A stretch of 5,675 nt of DNA from an uncultured Prevotellaceae bacterium. GTDB taxonomy: Bacteria; Bacteroidota; Bacteroidia; Bacteroidales; Muribaculaceae. The position numbers and the translations under genes were made by a program. The stretch lies in assembly GCA_946055125.1 (NCBI GenBank), contig CAMGFF010000164.1, forward strand, positions 1-5,675. Reading direction: 5' to 3'. Below, piece after piece: positions 1 to 5,658 of the stretch. A model generated the notes under the pieces. The model was not told the DNA's origin and searched no databases. It saw nothing but the letters and a program-made list of their open reading frames with translations. Numbering within the stretch: the stretch's first letter is position 1; the number at the start of each line of letters is the position of its first letter.

Positions 1-95
1 TGTTGCTTTTTACTGAAAGCTGCTACTAACGACTCATAAATCTACCCTTAATCGGGTATTGGATGATAGTTGCGGATTTTAGGGATACAAGAATT

Positions 96-1382
96 ATGAG
101 CAACAACAAACTACACTTCGAGACTCTCCAGCTTCACGTAGGTCAGGAACAGGCCGACCCGGCCACCGACTCACGCGCAGTGCCTATATACCAGACCACA
201 TCCTATGTGTTCCACAACTCGCAGCACGCCGCCGACCGCTTCGGGCTGCGTGACCCGGGCAACATCTATGGCCGCCTCACCAATTCCACCCAGGGCGTGC
301 TCGAGGAGCGCATCGCCGCACTCGAAGGCGGAGTGGCAGCCCTTGCCGTAGCCAGCGGCGCGGCTGCGGTGACCTACGCTGTGGAGAATATCACCCGCGC
401 CGGCGACCACATAGTGGCAGCCAACAACATTTATGGCGGAAGCTACAACCTCCTCGCCCATACCCTCACGGCTGCCGGCGTAGAGACCACTTTCGTCGAC
501 CCCGGCGACCTGCAGAACTTTGAGCGTGCCATTCGCGACAACACCAAGGCGGTGTTTATCGAGACTTTCGGCAACCCAAACAGCAGCCTTATCGACATCG
601 ACGCTGTGGCAGCAATTGCCCACAGCCACAAGATACCCTTAATCATCGACAACACTTTTGGCACTCCCTATCTCATTCGCCCCATTGAGCATGGCGCCGA
701 CATTGTGGTGCACTCGGCCACAAAGTTCCTGGGCGGACACGGCACTACGCTGGGCGGTGTGATTATCGACAGCGGAAATTTTGACTGGAAGGCAAGCGGA
801 AAGTTCCCACAGCTCACCGAGCCCGACGCCTCTTATCACGGAATCGTCTTCGCCGACGCTGTGGGCGCAGCTGCCTATGTGACCCGCATTCGCGCCATCC
901 TGCTGCGCGACAAGGGAGCTACCCTAAGCCCATTCAATGCCTTCTTGCTGCTGCAAGGCGTGGAAACCCTCTCGCTGCGCATTGAGCGCCACGTGGAAAA
1001 CGCGCTGAAGGTGGTCGACTTCCTCTCGAAGCACCCCAAGGTGGCCAAGGTGAACCACCCCTCGCTGCCCTCTCACCCCGACCATGCCCTCTATCAGCGA
1101 TACTTCCCCAATGGCGCCGGCTCGATATTCACCTTTGAGATTAAGGGCGGACGGAAGGAGGCTTACACCCTCATCGACAGCCTGCAAATATTCTCGCTGC
1201 TGGCCAACGTGGCCGATGTGAAGTCGCTCGTAATCCACCCCGCAACCACCACCCACTCGCAGCTCAGCGAGGAGGAGCTCAATGAGCAGGGCATCTACCA
1301 ATCTACCATACGCCTGAGCATAGGCACAGAGCACATCGACGACATCATCGCCGACCTCTCGCAAGCACTCGACAAGATATAA
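96..1382 (+). CDS. metY: O-acetylhomoserine aminocarboxypropyltransferase (O-acetylhomoserine sulfhydrylase), PLP-dependent
   Basis: This cytoplasmic PLP enzyme of the Cys/Met metabolism family makes homocysteine from O-acetylhomoserine and sulfide, the direct sulfhydrylation route to methionine. The 428-residue protein is the usual MetY length. Visible landmarks are NIYGRLTNST at 56-65 (phosphate-contacting Tyr/Arg region), ASGAAA at 86-91, DNTFGTPY at 185-192 with Asp185 expected to pair with the pyridine nitrogen, and HSATKFLGGHG with Lys210 as the Schiff-base lysine. TEPDASYHG at 241-249 is typical of MetY rather than cystathionine gamma-synthase or beta-lyase. I chose ATG 96 because the family motif LHFETLQLHVGQ follows at once; an in-frame ATG at 63 would add 11 residues with no family character. 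No clear Bacteroidetes promoter is visible in the 95 bases upstream. The gene converges on the - strand genes to its right. Some family members accept cysteine or O-succinylhomoserine, so exact substrate choice is inferred. Confidence 0.95.
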   Translation: MSNNKLHFETLQLHVGQEQADPATDSRAVPIYQTTSYVFHNSQHAADRFGLRDPGNIYGRLTNSTQGVLEERIAALEGGVAALAVASGAAAVTYAVENITRAGDHIVAANNIYGGSYNLLAHTLTAAGVETTFVDPGDLQNFERAIRDNTKAVFIETFGNPNSSLIDIDAVAAIAHSHKIPLIIDNTFGTPYLIRPIEHGADIVVHSATKFLGGHGTTLGGVIIDSGNFDWKASGKFPQLTEPDASYHGIVFADAVGAAAYVTRIRAILLRDKGATLSPFNAFLLLQGVETLSLRIERHVENALKVVDFLSKHPKVAKVNHPSLPSHPDHALYQRYFPNGAGSIFTFEIKGGRKEAYTLIDSLQIFSLLANVADVKSLVIHPATTTHSQLSEEELNEQGIYQSTIRLSIGTEHIDDIIADLSQALDKI

Positions 1383-1406
1383 TAGAATCTGCTTTGACAA
1401 CTGTGA

Positions 1407-1446
1407 CAGCGCCGACAGCCCGGAATATACTGAGCTGTCGGCGCTG
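1407..1446. terminator. Perfect 13-bp inverted repeat between convergent genes, probable bidirectional terminator
   Basis: Arms CAGCGCCGACAGC (1407-1419) and GCTGTCGGCGCTG (1434-1446) are perfect reverse complements around a 14-nt loop. It starts 24 nt after the metY stop and lies 25 nt past the stop of the leftward small membrane protein gene, so it could end both transcripts. Neither side has a T-tract, so it is not a textbook intrinsic terminator; it could instead be a 3'-end stabilising hairpin. Confidence 0.7.
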
Positions 1447-1471
1447 CCACATTTGGCCTGGGGCTGTGGTC

Positions 1472-1786
1472 TCAGTCGCTTGACAAGATGGGGTGGATAA
1501 GTTGCCAAATCACCGCAACGGTGGCGGCAAAAAGGGAGGCGAGAGTGACCACATCGCGCACAAGGATGACCTGCAGGTTGAGGTTGTGCAGGAAGTGGAC
1601 CCAGCCGGCAAGGCACAGCATCAGCGCCACCGCAGAAGCCACGGTGAGCAGCCAGTGCAGGCTGCGGTGCTGCTTCTCGGGGAGGCGGTTCATCACCTTG
1701 CGGGTGAACCACTCATTACGGCCGGCCTCGGGGAGCTGCTCCTTGAGCATGCGTGCCAGTTCTATGTCGTCGTCGATGTGTTTCAT
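1472..1786 (-). CDS. Small two-helix membrane protein next to ECF sigma factor, DUF5056-like, candidate sigma regulator
   Basis: The 104-residue protein has a charged, soluble N-terminus (1-42) with the motif WFTRKVMNRLP at 26-36. Two hydrophobic helices follow, roughly 43-65 and 79-97, joined by a short loop containing Arg77-Asp78. The N-terminal motif recalls Bacteroidetes DUF5056 proteins, which I remember as being encoded next to sigma-70 factors; this is recognition from memory, not a search. ATG 1786 is used; the frame extends four codons further only through a TTG. It lies 52 nt downstream of the sigma gene, so co-transcription is likely, although a good promoter also sits immediately before its ATG. 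It has one cysteine (Cys58, inside a helix) and no HxxxCxxC zinc motif, so it is not a classical ZAS anti-sigma factor. A role as a membrane tether or anti-sigma is inferred from position and topology only. Confidence 0.8.
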   Translation of the reverse strand: MKHIDDDIELARMLKEQLPEAGRNEWFTRKVMNRLPEKQHRSLHWLLTVASAVALMLCLAGWVHFLHNLNLQVILVRDVVTLASLFAATVAVIWQLIHPILSSD

Positions 1787-1795
1787 AATTGGTTG

Positions 1796-1826
1796 CAAAT
1801 TTAATTGTTGTTATCTAAAAAAACAA
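1796..1826 (-). promoter_or_regulatory. Bacteroidetes-type promoter for the small membrane protein gene
   Basis: On the - strand, TTG (1826-1824) is followed after exactly 20 nt by TAAATTTG (1803-1796). This is a full match to the Bacteroidetes sigma-ABfr consensus TTG-N19-21-TAnnTTTG. It lies in the spacer after the sigma gene. Only nine bases separate the -7 element from ATG 1786, so a transcript starting here would be leaderless or nearly so. Confidence 0.5.
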
Positions 1827-1838
1827 GCAAAATTTTCA

Positions 1839-2414
1839 TCATCGTTTCATCACCTTGGCAAGCCGGGCCTTTGCGCGGCTCAGGTAGGACTTCACGGTGC
1901 CCTCGGGGAGGCCGGTGATTTCCACAATCTTCTTCAGCGGCAGGTCGTGCATGTAGAAGAGCGTGACGAGGGTGCGCTCGGTGTCGCTGAGCACGCGCAT
2001 GCAGCGCCACACGTCGATGTGTGCATCCACGTTGTCGGTCGCCGAGTAGCAGCGGTCGCCGGTGGAGTCGTAGTAGTCGGCGTCGAGGTTGTCGTCGAGC
2101 CCCTCGGGGAGCTTCGCCTCGTGCTGCGTCTTTCGCTGCCAGGAGCAGAACTCATTGTAGGCTATGCGGTAGAGCCAGGTGCTGAACCGTGCCACGCCAC
2201 GGAAGGAGCGCACGTTGAGATAGGCCTTGAGGAAGGTTTCCTGAGCAAGGTCGTCGCTCAAGGCCTCGTCGCCAAGTGTGAGGTTGAGGAAGAACCTTCG
2301 CACCCGGGGCTGGTAGGCCTCAACGAGTGTGCCAAATGCACGCCGGTCGTCGCCGAGCGTGCATCGGGCAATCAGCTTGAGTTCTTCTATTTTGCTCAAC
2401 ACTGTGCTCATCAT
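1839..2414 (-). CDS. ECF-type RNA polymerase sigma-70 family sigma factor
   Basis: This alternative sigma factor directs RNA polymerase to a specific promoter set. In the 191-residue protein, sigma region 2 spans about 26-94, with DDLAQETFLKAY (54-65) for core binding and FSTWLYRIAYNEF (77-89) for -10 recognition. An acidic linker follows (about 96-135). Region 4 covers about 142-188, and its helix-turn-helix is around 158-182 (LPEGTVKSYLSRAKARLA). Regions 1 and 3 are absent, as in ECF factors, and the length is normal. The start is ATG 2414, with ATG 2411 directly after it as an equal alternative; the longer frame begins with TTG. It sits 41 nt after the DUF6249-like gene and 52 nt before the small membrane protein gene, and I see no promoter in the 41-nt gap, so it is probably read from upstream. 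It resembles generic Bacteroidetes RpoE-like sigma factors; its regulon cannot be told from the sequence. Confidence 0.93.
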   Translation of the reverse strand: MMSTVLSKIEELKLIARCTLGDDRRAFGTLVEAYQPRVRRFFLNLTLGDEALSDDLAQETFLKAYLNVRSFRGVARFSTWLYRIAYNEFCSWQRKTQHEAKLPEGLDDNLDADYYDSTGDRCYSATDNVDAHIDVWRCMRVLSDTERTLVTLFYMHDLPLKKIVEITGLPEGTVKSYLSRAKARLAKVMKR

Positions 2415-2455
2415 TTCATTTTTCAATTAACCAATGCAGCCGAGGTTTCACAATC

Positions 2456-3334
2456 TCAGACATTGTTTTCTGTAGTAGTAGTGGTGTTGCCGGAAGCTCT
2501 TCCGTCGTTGAATGGCGGCGGTGTTACGGGCTGCTGCGGCGCATTAGGCTGCTGCGGGGCACGCGGCGTGGCAGGCACGCGGGTGTCGAAGTAGGCAATC
2601 GCCAGCTTGGCGGCAGCGATAATTGCGAATATAAAGCCTATGGCCGCGAATATCTCCTCTTTAATAATTAGCGCAAATGTGAGCAAGCACAGTGCCACCA
2701 CGGCCATCTTGAATCCCGAGCGGGCGCCTCTGTGCCAGCGCATGCGGGCAAACACGTCTTCGTAGTTGCTGAAGGGTTGCTGCGGCGCATTGGGCTGCTG
2801 TGGCATCACCGGGGGCACGGGCATCATGGGGGGCACCTGGTTTATCACAGTGGTGTTGCCATAGAAGCTGTCGGGCAGCGTGTAGCCATTCTCAATCGCT
2901 TTCTCGATGATGCGGTATTTAGCGCGGCGGCGCAAGTAGTAGTAGGCAACAAGCGAAATGAACACGATGAGAAGAATGGTGGCACACACGATGGCAGTGA
3001 CCATGGTGATGAACTCCTTCTCCTTGGTGGCGTTCTGGTAGTGGATATTCGCCAGTGCAATCTCTCTTTGGTTGTCTTCATCGTTGAACGTCGCTTTTGT
3101 TCCGGCAATTGCGGCATCGGCGGCGGCATTGTCGATGAGGGTGTCGCCGAGGCGGTCGTTGATTTTTTCAGCCATTTCCTTGAGCTTGCCCAGCGAAATG
3201 GTCACGGTGTCCTTGCCATTGACCACCACCATGGTGTCGCCAGTCATCTTCAAGCTCGCGTTGTCGGCCTGTGCCGAGGCGGCGGGCAGCAGCGTGATCG
3301 CTGCAATCACGATTGAGAGAATTACTTGTTTCAT
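2456..3334 (-). CDS. Secreted/membrane protein with DUF6249-like core and Pro-Gln-rich linkers
   Basis: I do not know its function. The 292-residue protein starts with a signal peptide (MKQVILSIVIAAITLLPAASAQA, 1-23 as two pieces: a hydrophobic core, then an AQA cleavage site before Asp24). A soluble region of about 24-107 follows, where DTVTISLGKLKEMAEKI suggests helix. A transmembrane helix covers about 108-134, followed by a basic juxtamembrane stretch RRRAKYRIIEKAIENG (135-150), whose R-x-KY-x-hh-EKAhE-G pattern is what I associate with DUF6249. A Pro/Met/Gln-rich linker (166-187) precedes a second hydrophobic block (about 211-247), and a Pro/Thr-rich tail ends the protein. PQQPNAPQQP occurs twice, at 178-187 and 260-269. 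I chose ATG 3334 because it begins the signal peptide; the open frame runs to 3439 but adds only unstructured sequence. It leads the group containing the sigma factor, 41 nt downstream, so a role in signal sensing or sigma control is possible but unproven. Confidence 0.85.
   Translation of the reverse strand: MKQVILSIVIAAITLLPAASAQADNASLKMTGDTMVVVNGKDTVTISLGKLKEMAEKINDRLGDTLIDNAAADAAIAGTKATFNDEDNQREIALANIHYQNATKEKEFITMVTAIVCATILLIVFISLVAYYYLRRRAKYRIIEKAIENGYTLPDSFYGNTTVINQVPPMMPVPPVMPQQPNAPQQPFSNYEDVFARMRWHRGARSGFKMAVVALCLLTFALIIKEEIFAAIGFIFAIIAAAKLAIAYFDTRVPATPRAPQQPNAPQQPVTPPPFNDGRASGNTTTTTENNV
2529..2557. repeat. Direct repeat copy A, encodes PQQPNAPQQP (residues 260-269)
   Basis: A 29-nt stretch matches 2775-2803 at 26 of 29 positions, exactly 246 bp (82 codons) apart. 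The three differences (repeat positions 3, 18 and 27) leave the encoded PQQPNAPQQP unchanged. It lies in the C-terminal Pro/Gln-rich tail of the DUF6249-like protein. Confidence 0.8.
2775..2803. repeat. Direct repeat copy B, encodes PQQPNAPQQP (residues 178-187)
   Basis: This is the partner of 2529-2557, located in the linker between the two hydrophobic regions of the same protein. The two copies flank the second membrane block, which suggests duplication of a linker segment inside the gene. Confidence 0.8.
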
Positions 3335-3373
3335 ATTGTCTTGATAGTTTTGTTGTTGATTACTTGGTTGTAG

Positions 3374-3395
3374 GCAGGTGATTTTCCTCCCCTGC
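3374..3395 (-). other. Small hairpin in the leader of the DUF6249-like gene
   Basis: GCAGG/CCTGC form a 5-bp perfect stem (3374-3378 with 3391-3395) and a 12-nt loop. On the - strand the loop reads GGAGGAAAATCA, so it exposes a GGAGG purine tract 40 nt before the ATG. The stem is short and may be chance. Confidence 0.3.
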
Positions 3396-3413
3396 ACACA
3401 CATTTGATGTACC

Positions 3414-3437
3414 GCCGGCGCAGAAAGTTGCACCGGC
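3414..3437 (-). other. GC-rich hairpin in the spacer between the kinase and DUF6249-like genes
   Basis: On the - strand, GCCGGTGC and GCGCCGGC pair over 8 bp with one G-U wobble around an 8-nt loop. It sits about 80 nt before the DUF6249-like ATG. The T8 runs lie on the 5' side of the hairpin for leftward transcription, so it is not a standard intrinsic terminator. It may be a leader structure or a transcript-end structure. Confidence 0.4.
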
Positions 3438-3441
3438 ACGC

Positions 3442-3470
3442 AAAAAAAATCATATTTCGGGCAAAAAAAA
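3442..3470. other. Two phased A8/T8 tracts just after the kinase gene
   Basis: Two runs of eight A (3442-3449 and 3463-3470) each follow GC and start exactly 21 bp apart, about two helical turns. On the - strand they are T8 runs, and the first comes two bases after the kinase stop codon. They could serve as terminator U-tracts or form intrinsically bent DNA upstream of the next gene. No strong stem precedes the first run; only a 4-bp CGCA/TGCG pairing near the end of the kinase gene is visible. Confidence 0.35.
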
Positions 3471-3472
3471 GA

Positions 3473-4687
3473 TTATCGCAGGCGTGGCAGCTCGATGCGG
3501 AAAGTGGTGCCGCGTCCCGGCTCGCTGTCCTTCACATAGATGCGGCCGCCGTGATACTCCTCGATGATGCGCTTCACCAGCGTGAGCCCCAGTCCCCAGC
3601 CGCGCTTCTTGGTGGTGTAGCCGGGGTTGAACACCGTCTTGAAATTCTTGTGAGGAATGCCCTTTCCCGTGTCGCGCACGTCGATGAGCACCATGCGGCG
3701 GCCATCGTCGGGGTGCACGGTCACATCGATGCTGCCCTCGCCCTGCATGGCATCCACGGCATTCTTGGTGAGGTTCTCCATCACCCATGCAAAGAGCGAC
3801 TGGCACAGCATCACGCCACACTCGTCGGGCGGCAGGTGCAGGGTGAGGCTCACGCGCTGCGAGATGCGCGAGCGCATATACTCGAGGGCGTCGGTCACGG
3901 CCTGGTTGACGAAAGCCAGCTCCAGCTCGGGCCTTGAGCCAATCTTGGAGAAGCGGTCGGCAATCATGGAGAGGCGGTGCACGTCCTTGTCCATGTCGGC
4001 CACCACGTCCTTGTCCACGCCCGTGGCCTCAAGGAACTGCACCCAGCCCACGAGCGACGAGATGGGAGTGCCGAGCTGGTGGGCGGTTTCCTTCGAGAGT
4101 CCCACCCACACCTTGTTCTGCTCGGCCTTCTTCACGCTGATGAGGGCGAAATACACAATCACCACAAACACCAGCAGCACTGCGAGCTGAATGTAGGGGA
4201 AATAGGCCAGACGGCGCAGCACGGTAGAGTCCTCGTAGTAGAGGTGCTGCACGGTGGTGGAGTCGATGTTGATAGAGATGTGGTTGGTGGAGCCGCGCAG
4301 GCGCGACAGCTTCTTCTCGAGGAAAGCCTTGTTGGCCGGCGAAATCTCGTAGGGCGAGAGGCTGTCGACGGGCTCGGGCAGGCGGAAGTTGCGGTGGAGC
4401 AGAATGTTGCCACCATCATCCACGAGCAGCACCGGGATGCTGTGGTTGCTCTCGATGATGCCGAAGAGGAAATCCACATCGGTGTTCATGCCCGAGGAGC
4501 TCACGGTGGTGAGCTCCTTGGTGGCGTCGGCCCAGATCTGCATACGCTCGCGCTCCTGCACAGCCACGTCGTTGACCAGATTGTTTGACATGAAGATGAA
4601 TGATGCAACAAGCACGAGCGAGATAATGACGAATGCGGTCTTCCAGATGCGCCGGCGGTCGTAGATAGAGTGAACGTTGATAGGCAT
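3473..4687 (-). CDS. Membrane sensor histidine kinase (HisKA/HATPase_c), without a response regulator in the window
   Basis: This inner-membrane kinase autophosphorylates on histidine and passes the phosphate to a response regulator. The 404-residue protein has a short cytoplasmic start (1-15), TM1 at about 16-37, a periplasmic sensor of about 38-163, and TM2 at about 164-185. The sensor contains IPVLLVDDGGNILLHRN (84-100), which looks like a PAS/PDC-type sheet. The H-box is KETAHQLGTPISSL with phospho-acceptor His203, directly after TM2 with at most a very short linker. ATP-binding motifs are complete: N-box ENLTKNAVDAM (304-314), G1 DVRDTGKGIP (336-345), F-box FNPGYTTK (353-360) and G2 GWGLGLTL (363-370). 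The protein ends soon after the HATPase domain, with no receiver domain. The ATG lies 21 nt after the HAD gene stop, so the two are probably one transcript. No response regulator is encoded here, so its partner must lie elsewhere. The signal sensed is unknown. Confidence 0.93.
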   Translation of the reverse strand: MPINVHSIYDRRRIWKTAFVIISLVLVASFIFMSNNLVNDVAVQERERMQIWADATKELTTVSSSGMNTDVDFLFGIIESNHSIPVLLVDDGGNILLHRNFRLPEPVDSLSPYEISPANKAFLEKKLSRLRGSTNHISINIDSTTVQHLYYEDSTVLRRLAYFPYIQLAVLLVFVVIVYFALISVKKAEQNKVWVGLSKETAHQLGTPISSLVGWVQFLEATGVDKDVVADMDKDVHRLSMIADRFSKIGSRPELELAFVNQAVTDALEYMRSRISQRVSLTLHLPPDECGVMLCQSLFAWVMENLTKNAVDAMQGEGSIDVTVHPDDGRRMVLIDVRDTGKGIPHKNFKTVFNPGYTTKKRGWGLGLTLVKRIIEEYHGGRIYVKDSEPGRGTTFRIELPRLR

Positions 4688-4708
4688 GATGTGTGAGTGG
4701 AGGGGGGA

Positions 4709-5551
4709 TTATGGGTTTCGTGTTACGTCGGCAGCGATCCAGCGGGCTACGCTGTCGGCGGTGTTGGGTTCAATCACCTCGGTGGCGATGGCCTTTACCT
4801 CATCGAAGGCGTTGCCCACGGCCACGCTGTGGTCGGCGGCGAGCATCATCTCGCGGTCGTTGAGGTTGTCGCCAAACACCACCAGGCGGTCGGCGCCGGT
4901 GAGCGCCTTGAGGCGTGTCACGGCTGCGGCCTTGGTCACTCCGTGGGCATACACCTCAAGGATTCCGTTCTCGTGGTTGAAGATGTCGTGATAGCACACC
5001 GAGTGGCAGGGAATGTGAGCCGCCTCGATGTCGCGCTGCACGGCCTGGAGGCGGTCGAAGCGGTTCATGGCGAAGATGAGCAGCACGGGGTCGGGGCAGG
5101 GCGAATAGGGCTCGGCGGTGACCACAAAGCGCTTGTAGGGCGAGGCTGTGCGCTCGGCCATGAACCGGCGCTCATCGTCGCGCAGCTCGGTGTGGTGATA
5201 GGAGTGCAGCACCCCCCGGTGATTGCGGTACACAAAGGGATGCACGCCATGAGCCTCATAGGCAGCGCACACGCGCTCCACCACGCTCTCGGGCACCGGC
5301 ACACAATTCACATAGCAGCGGCTCGTGGTGTCCCACATGGCGGCCCCGGCCATCACTATGAGCGGGAGAGGCACAGGCACGCCACTCATCAGCTCCACGG
5401 CAGTGGCCGGGGTGCGGGCGGTGGCTATGGTGAATAGCGCCCCATGGCGCGTCACTAAATCGCTGAGGATGGCGCGGCTGCGCTCCGACACGCGCGAGTG
5501 CGCATCGAGCAGGGTGCCGTCGAGGTCGGTTACATAAAGTGTGGTCGTCAT
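4709..5551 (-). CDS. Cof-type HAD-IIB family hydrolase (sugar- or cofactor-phosphatase)
   Basis: A cytoplasmic Mg-dependent phosphatase of the haloacid dehalogenase superfamily, 280 residues, normal for the Cof/HAD-IIB group. All four motifs are intact: motif I DLDGT with nucleophile Asp9 and acid/base Asp11, motif II Thr44 in TIATART, motif III Lys207 in HGVTKAAAV, and motif IV GDNLND (227-232) with Asp228 and Asp232 for Mg binding. The middle region (about 80-190) is the variable C2 cap that sets the substrate, so the substrate cannot be assigned; relatives act on sugar phosphates, pyridoxal phosphate or flavin nucleotides. I chose ATG 5551, right before the conserved beta strand; an upstream in-frame ATG at 5572 would add MPIFFFN, which has no family support. 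It is the first gene of the leftward group, with a promoter about 40 nt upstream, and is followed at 21 nt by the kinase gene. Confidence 0.93.
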   Translation of the reverse strand: MTTTLYVTDLDGTLLDAHSRVSERSRAILSDLVTRHGALFTIATARTPATAVELMSGVPVPLPLIVMAGAAMWDTTSRCYVNCVPVPESVVERVCAAYEAHGVHPFVYRNHRGVLHSYHHTELRDDERRFMAERTASPYKRFVVTAEPYSPCPDPVLLIFAMNRFDRLQAVQRDIEAAHIPCHSVCYHDIFNHENGILEVYAHGVTKAAAVTRLKALTGADRLVVFGDNLNDREMMLAADHSVAVGNAFDEVKAIATEVIEPNTADSVARWIAADVTRNP

Positions 5552-5587
5552 ATTAAAGAAAAAAATGGGCATTTCTTAGCCTGGGTG

Positions 5588-5619
5588 CAAAATTACATAT
5601 AAAAATCGTAACGTGCCAA
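5588..5619 (-). promoter_or_regulatory. Bacteroidetes-type promoter for the HAD hydrolase and kinase genes
   Basis: On the - strand, TTG (5619-5617) is followed after 21 nt by TAATTTTG (5595-5588), a full match to TTG-N19-21-TAnnTTTG. Transcription would begin near 5580, giving a leader of about 30 nt before ATG 5551. Confidence 0.6.
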
Positions 5620-5642
5620 TATGAAATCTCACAGATTTATCG

Positions 5643-5650
5643 TAAATTTG
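5643..5650 (+). promoter_or_regulatory. Candidate -7 element for a rightward gene beyond the window
   Basis: TAAATTTG matches the Bacteroidetes -7 consensus TAnnTTTG on the + strand. The -33 position holds only ATG (5621-5623, spacing 19), a partial match to TTG. No + strand gene starts before the window ends at 5675, so the target would lie outside. The element abuts a - strand copy at 5651-5658. Confidence 0.4.
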
Positions 5651-5658
5651 CAAAATTA
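5651..5658 (-). promoter_or_regulatory. Second candidate leftward -7 element upstream of the HAD gene
   Basis: On the - strand this reads TAATTTTG, identical to the -7 element at 5595-5588. Its -33 region would lie past the window end, so it cannot be judged. If used, the leader to the HAD gene would be about 100 nt. Confidence 0.25.

Noticed and set aside
1..95. Possible SAM riboswitch ahead of metY
   Set aside because: SAM-II elements occur ahead of methionine genes in Bacteroidetes, but I could not align the P1 arms or pseudoknot here. The region before position 1 is not visible.
63..95. Upstream in-frame ATG for metY
   Set aside because: The extra 11 residues do not resemble the family N-terminus, which begins naturally at ATG 96.
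924..1712. Open frame of 262 codons on the - strand antisense to metY and running through the terminator hairpin
   Set aside because: It overlaps the C-terminal part of metY and most of the small membrane protein gene in another frame; composition is shadow-like.
1488..2594. Long open frame on the + strand (368 codons) antisense to the sigma factor and its neighbours
   Set aside because: It spans parts of three well-supported - strand genes and their spacers, and its translation has no recognisable domain. It arises from the GC-rich third positions of the real genes.
3335..3439. N-terminal extension of the DUF6249-like protein to 3439
   Set aside because: It would bury the obvious signal peptide that begins at ATG 3334, and the extension overlaps the hairpins.
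3442..3470. TTTTTTTTG runs read as a -33/-7 promoter pair for the DUF6249-like gene
   Set aside because: Neither run has the TA of TAnnTTTG, and only about 13 bases would separate the two elements instead of 19-21.
4697..5437. Open frame of 246 codons on the + strand antisense to the HAD gene
   Set aside because: His/Gly/Val-rich low-quality translation fully covered by an intact HAD-IIB gene with all four motifs.
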